From assembly GCA_900554095.1 (NCBI GenBank), contig USGC01000103.1, positions 1 to 6,366 of the forward strand: a DNA stretch of 6,366 nucleotides, written 5' to 3'. This DNA is from an uncultured bacterium. GTDB taxonomy: Bacteria > Cyanobacteriota > Vampirovibrionia > Gastranaerophilales > Gastranaerophilaceae. The notes under the pieces were generated by a model. The model searched no databases and had not been told where the DNA came from. It saw only the letters and a list, made by a program, of their open reading frames with translations. Each line of letters opens with the position of its first letter. Position 1 is the stretch's first letter. Position numbers and translations under genes: made by a program. Positions 4,907 to 6,366 of this stretch are shown here, one piece after another.

Positions 4907-6366
4907 TTATAATTTGCTGAAATCCGCTAATACACTGTACTTTTTCTTCAACATTGTTAAAAGTGCAAGACGGTTTTCTTTTACTTTTTCATCCTCATCC
5001 ATCACCAAAACATCATTAAAGAATTTTTCAACAGACGGGTTTATGTCTATAAGCTGCTGCAAATATTTGTTGTAATCCGTTTGTTCATCGACTGTTTGAA
5101 TTTGAGTATAAAGCATGTTTTCAGCAGGTTCTTTGAAAAGTTTTTTCTCAACACTTTTCTTAGAATCTTCTTTTAAAATTCTTATAACTCTGTTTGCGCT
5201 CTCAAGCAGTGCAGGGCAATCGAGAGTTGAAACAACTTTAACTCTTTCAATATAATCATTCAAATCTTCAATAGGATTTTTGTTTGCGGCACAGCTTTCC
5301 AAAACGTTTTTCGGATATTTGTCAGACAAGAAGATAATCAATCTTTGAATAAAGAATTCTGTTATCTCATCCGAAACTTTTCCGGAAACACGGCTTACAC
5401 AAGAGCCTGCGGCATTTTTAAATTTATCCGCAAGGTTAGCGCCTTCGGTTTTAACAGGAAGCATAAGGAGCGTTTCTGTAATCAACTTATTCAAATCAAT
5501 TTTTAAATTATTGTTTAAGATAGTTCTGATAATACCAAGAGCCGCACGTCTTACTCCGAGTGGATCTGAGGATCCGGTCGGTTTTTTGCCTTCAGCAAAC
5601 ACAGCAGAAATTGTGTCGATTTTATCAGCTATGCCGACGATTTGTCCTTCAATTCCTTTTGCTGTTTCGCTTTCTGCATTTAGCGGAAAATAATGCTCTT
5701 TAATACCTTCACAAACTTCTTTTGCTTCACCTGAAACACGCGCATAGTCTGAACCTATAAAACCTTGAAGTTCTGTGAATTCAAATACCAAATTTGTGGT
5801 CAAATCAGCTTTTGCTAAAAGTGCTGTCCGCTCAATATAGTCAGATTTAACTCCGATTTCTTTTGCGATTAATTTTGACAATGCTTTTAAGCGGAGGGTT
5901 TTGTCATACATTGAGCCCATACCCTTTTGGAAAGTAACGCCTTTAAGAGCTTCTACATAAGCTTCAAGAGGTTTTTTGGTGTCTTCGTTGAAGAAAAATA
6001 CTGCATCGTCCAATCTTGCTTTAACTACACGAAGATTACCGGCTTTAATATTTGCAAATTCATCGCCAATATAATTAGTCATTGTAATAAACTTATTGAT
6101 AAGTTTTTTATTCTGCAAAAGCGCAAAGTATCTTTGGTGAACCGCCATTACTGTAATTACAAGTTCTTGCGGAAGTCTTAAGTATTCAGGACTGAATTCA
6201 CACACTGCTGGAACAGGGTACTCTGTAATAAATGTAACTTCATCCAGTAAATCATCTGTGTAATAAGGCTCTGCACCAAGTTTTTCAGCTTCGGCTTTTG
6301 CTTTATCAATAATAATTTGTTTTCTTTCGTTTTGATCAACAATGACGCAGCAGTTGCGCATAATTT
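4907..6366 (-). CDS. glyS: Glycyl-tRNA synthetase beta subunit, C-terminal two thirds (runs off right edge)
   Basis: The beta chain of the alpha2beta2 bacterial glycyl-tRNA synthetase binds tRNA-Gly and is needed for charging it with glycine; the catalytic alpha chain is glyQ. The visible 486 codons lack about 200 N-terminal residues compared with the usual ~690 aa. The frame is open through 6366, and the ATG at 6359-6361 is internal, since it lies in a conserved 'VIVD..ERK' region. Counting from that Met, conserved blocks are the LPQELVITVMAVHQRYFAL stretch (63-81), RLDDAVFFFNED (116-127), KGMGSMYDK (146-154), ADLTTNLVFEFTELQGFIG (185-203) and ADKIDTISAVFAEGKKPTGS (245-264) followed by RRAALGIIR. 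The C-terminal anticodon-binding domain closes with FFNDVLVMDEDE (447-458) and NRLALLTML. No damage is seen. glyQ should lie to the right, on the minus strand. Confidence 0.97.
   Translation of the reverse strand, partial: IMRNCCVIVDQNERKQIIIDKAKAEAEKLGAEPYYTDDLLDEVTFITEYPVPAVCEFSPEYLRLPQELVITVMAVHQRYFALLQNKKLINKFITMTNYIGDEFANIKAGNLRVVKARLDDAVFFFNEDTKKPLEAYVEALKGVTFQKGMGSMYDKTLRLKALSKLIAKEIGVKSDYIERTALLAKADLTTNLVFEFTELQGFIGSDYARVSGEAKEVCEGIKEHYFPLNAESETAKGIEGQIVGIADKIDTISAVFAEGKKPTGSSDPLGVRRAALGIIRTILNNNLKIDLNKLITETLLMLPVKTEGANLADKFKNAAGSCVSRVSGKVSDEITEFFIQRLIIFLSDKYPKNVLESCAANKNPIEDLNDYIERVKVVSTLDCPALLESANRVIRILKEDSKKSVEKKLFKEPAENMLYTQIQTVDEQTDYNKYLQQLIDINPSVEKFFNDVLVMDEDEKVKENRLALLTMLKKKYSVLADFSKL

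Noticed and set aside
5511..6181. Two short plus-strand frames opposite glyS
   Set aside because: They are shadows of conserved glyS sequence, without start signals or recognisable products.
6359..6361. Start of glyS at this ATG
   Set aside because: The frame stays open to the window edge and about 200 family residues are missing, so this Met is internal.
1..6366. CRISPR arrays, tRNA or rRNA genes, transposases, attachment sites
   Set aside because: No regularly spaced repeats, cloverleaf sequences, transposase-like frames or long terminal inverted repeats were seen by eye.

Overview
The window reads as ordinary, AT-rich bacterial chromosome carrying housekeeping and poorly characterised genes. 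The best taxonomic guess is a gut non-photosynthetic cyanobacterium (Gastranaerophilales/Melainabacteria type). That guess rests on an AT-rich genome, a separate glycyl-tRNA synthetase beta subunit, a TM1266-type hydrogenase-associated regulator, and a 5'-nucleotidase with an Asn/Ser-rich N-terminus containing an 'NNSFKS' motif. It is an inference; an AT-rich Firmicute is not excluded by anything seen here.

Layout, left to right. Positions 1-352 (minus strand) hold the start of an unrecognised gene that runs off the left edge and is visibly richer in G+C than its neighbours. It has its own promoter, whose -35 box overlaps the stop codon of the next gene. Positions 444-1539 (minus) encode peptide chain release factor 2 (prfB), split by the classic autoregulatory +1 frameshift: 23 codons, an in-frame UGA, then 341 codons in the shifted frame, giving 364 aa in all. 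Positions 1626-2489 (plus) encode a six-helix membrane protein of unknown function. prfB and this gene diverge from a compact, symmetric promoter region in which a palindromic TTGCAA seems to act as -35 for both directions. Positions 2494-4041 (minus) encode a two-domain 5'-nucleotidase/metallophosphoesterase. It converges on the membrane protein gene with only 4 bases between stop codons, and a likely terminator for the plus-strand gene lies inside the 3' end of the nucleotidase gene. Positions 4124-4360 (minus) encode a 78-aa ACT-like TM1266-family protein behind a good promoter with a small palindrome in its spacer. Positions 4490-4804 (minus) encode an unrecognised 104-aa soluble protein followed by a strong hairpin. 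Positions 4907-6366 (minus) encode the C-terminal two thirds of the glycyl-tRNA synthetase beta subunit (glyS), cut by the right edge.

The five genes from glyS leftward to prfB on the minus strand are separated by gaps of roughly 80-130 bases, or by the plus-strand gene, and several have their own promoter-like sequences. They look like mostly independent transcription units rather than one operon. No mobile element, CRISPR array, tRNA or rRNA was seen. I found no convincing new multi-gene system. The most interesting points are regulatory: the RF2 frameshift, the shared -35 divergent promoter next to a nearly leaderless prfB mRNA, the palindrome in the TM1266-family promoter, and the leader of the unknown gene at the left edge.
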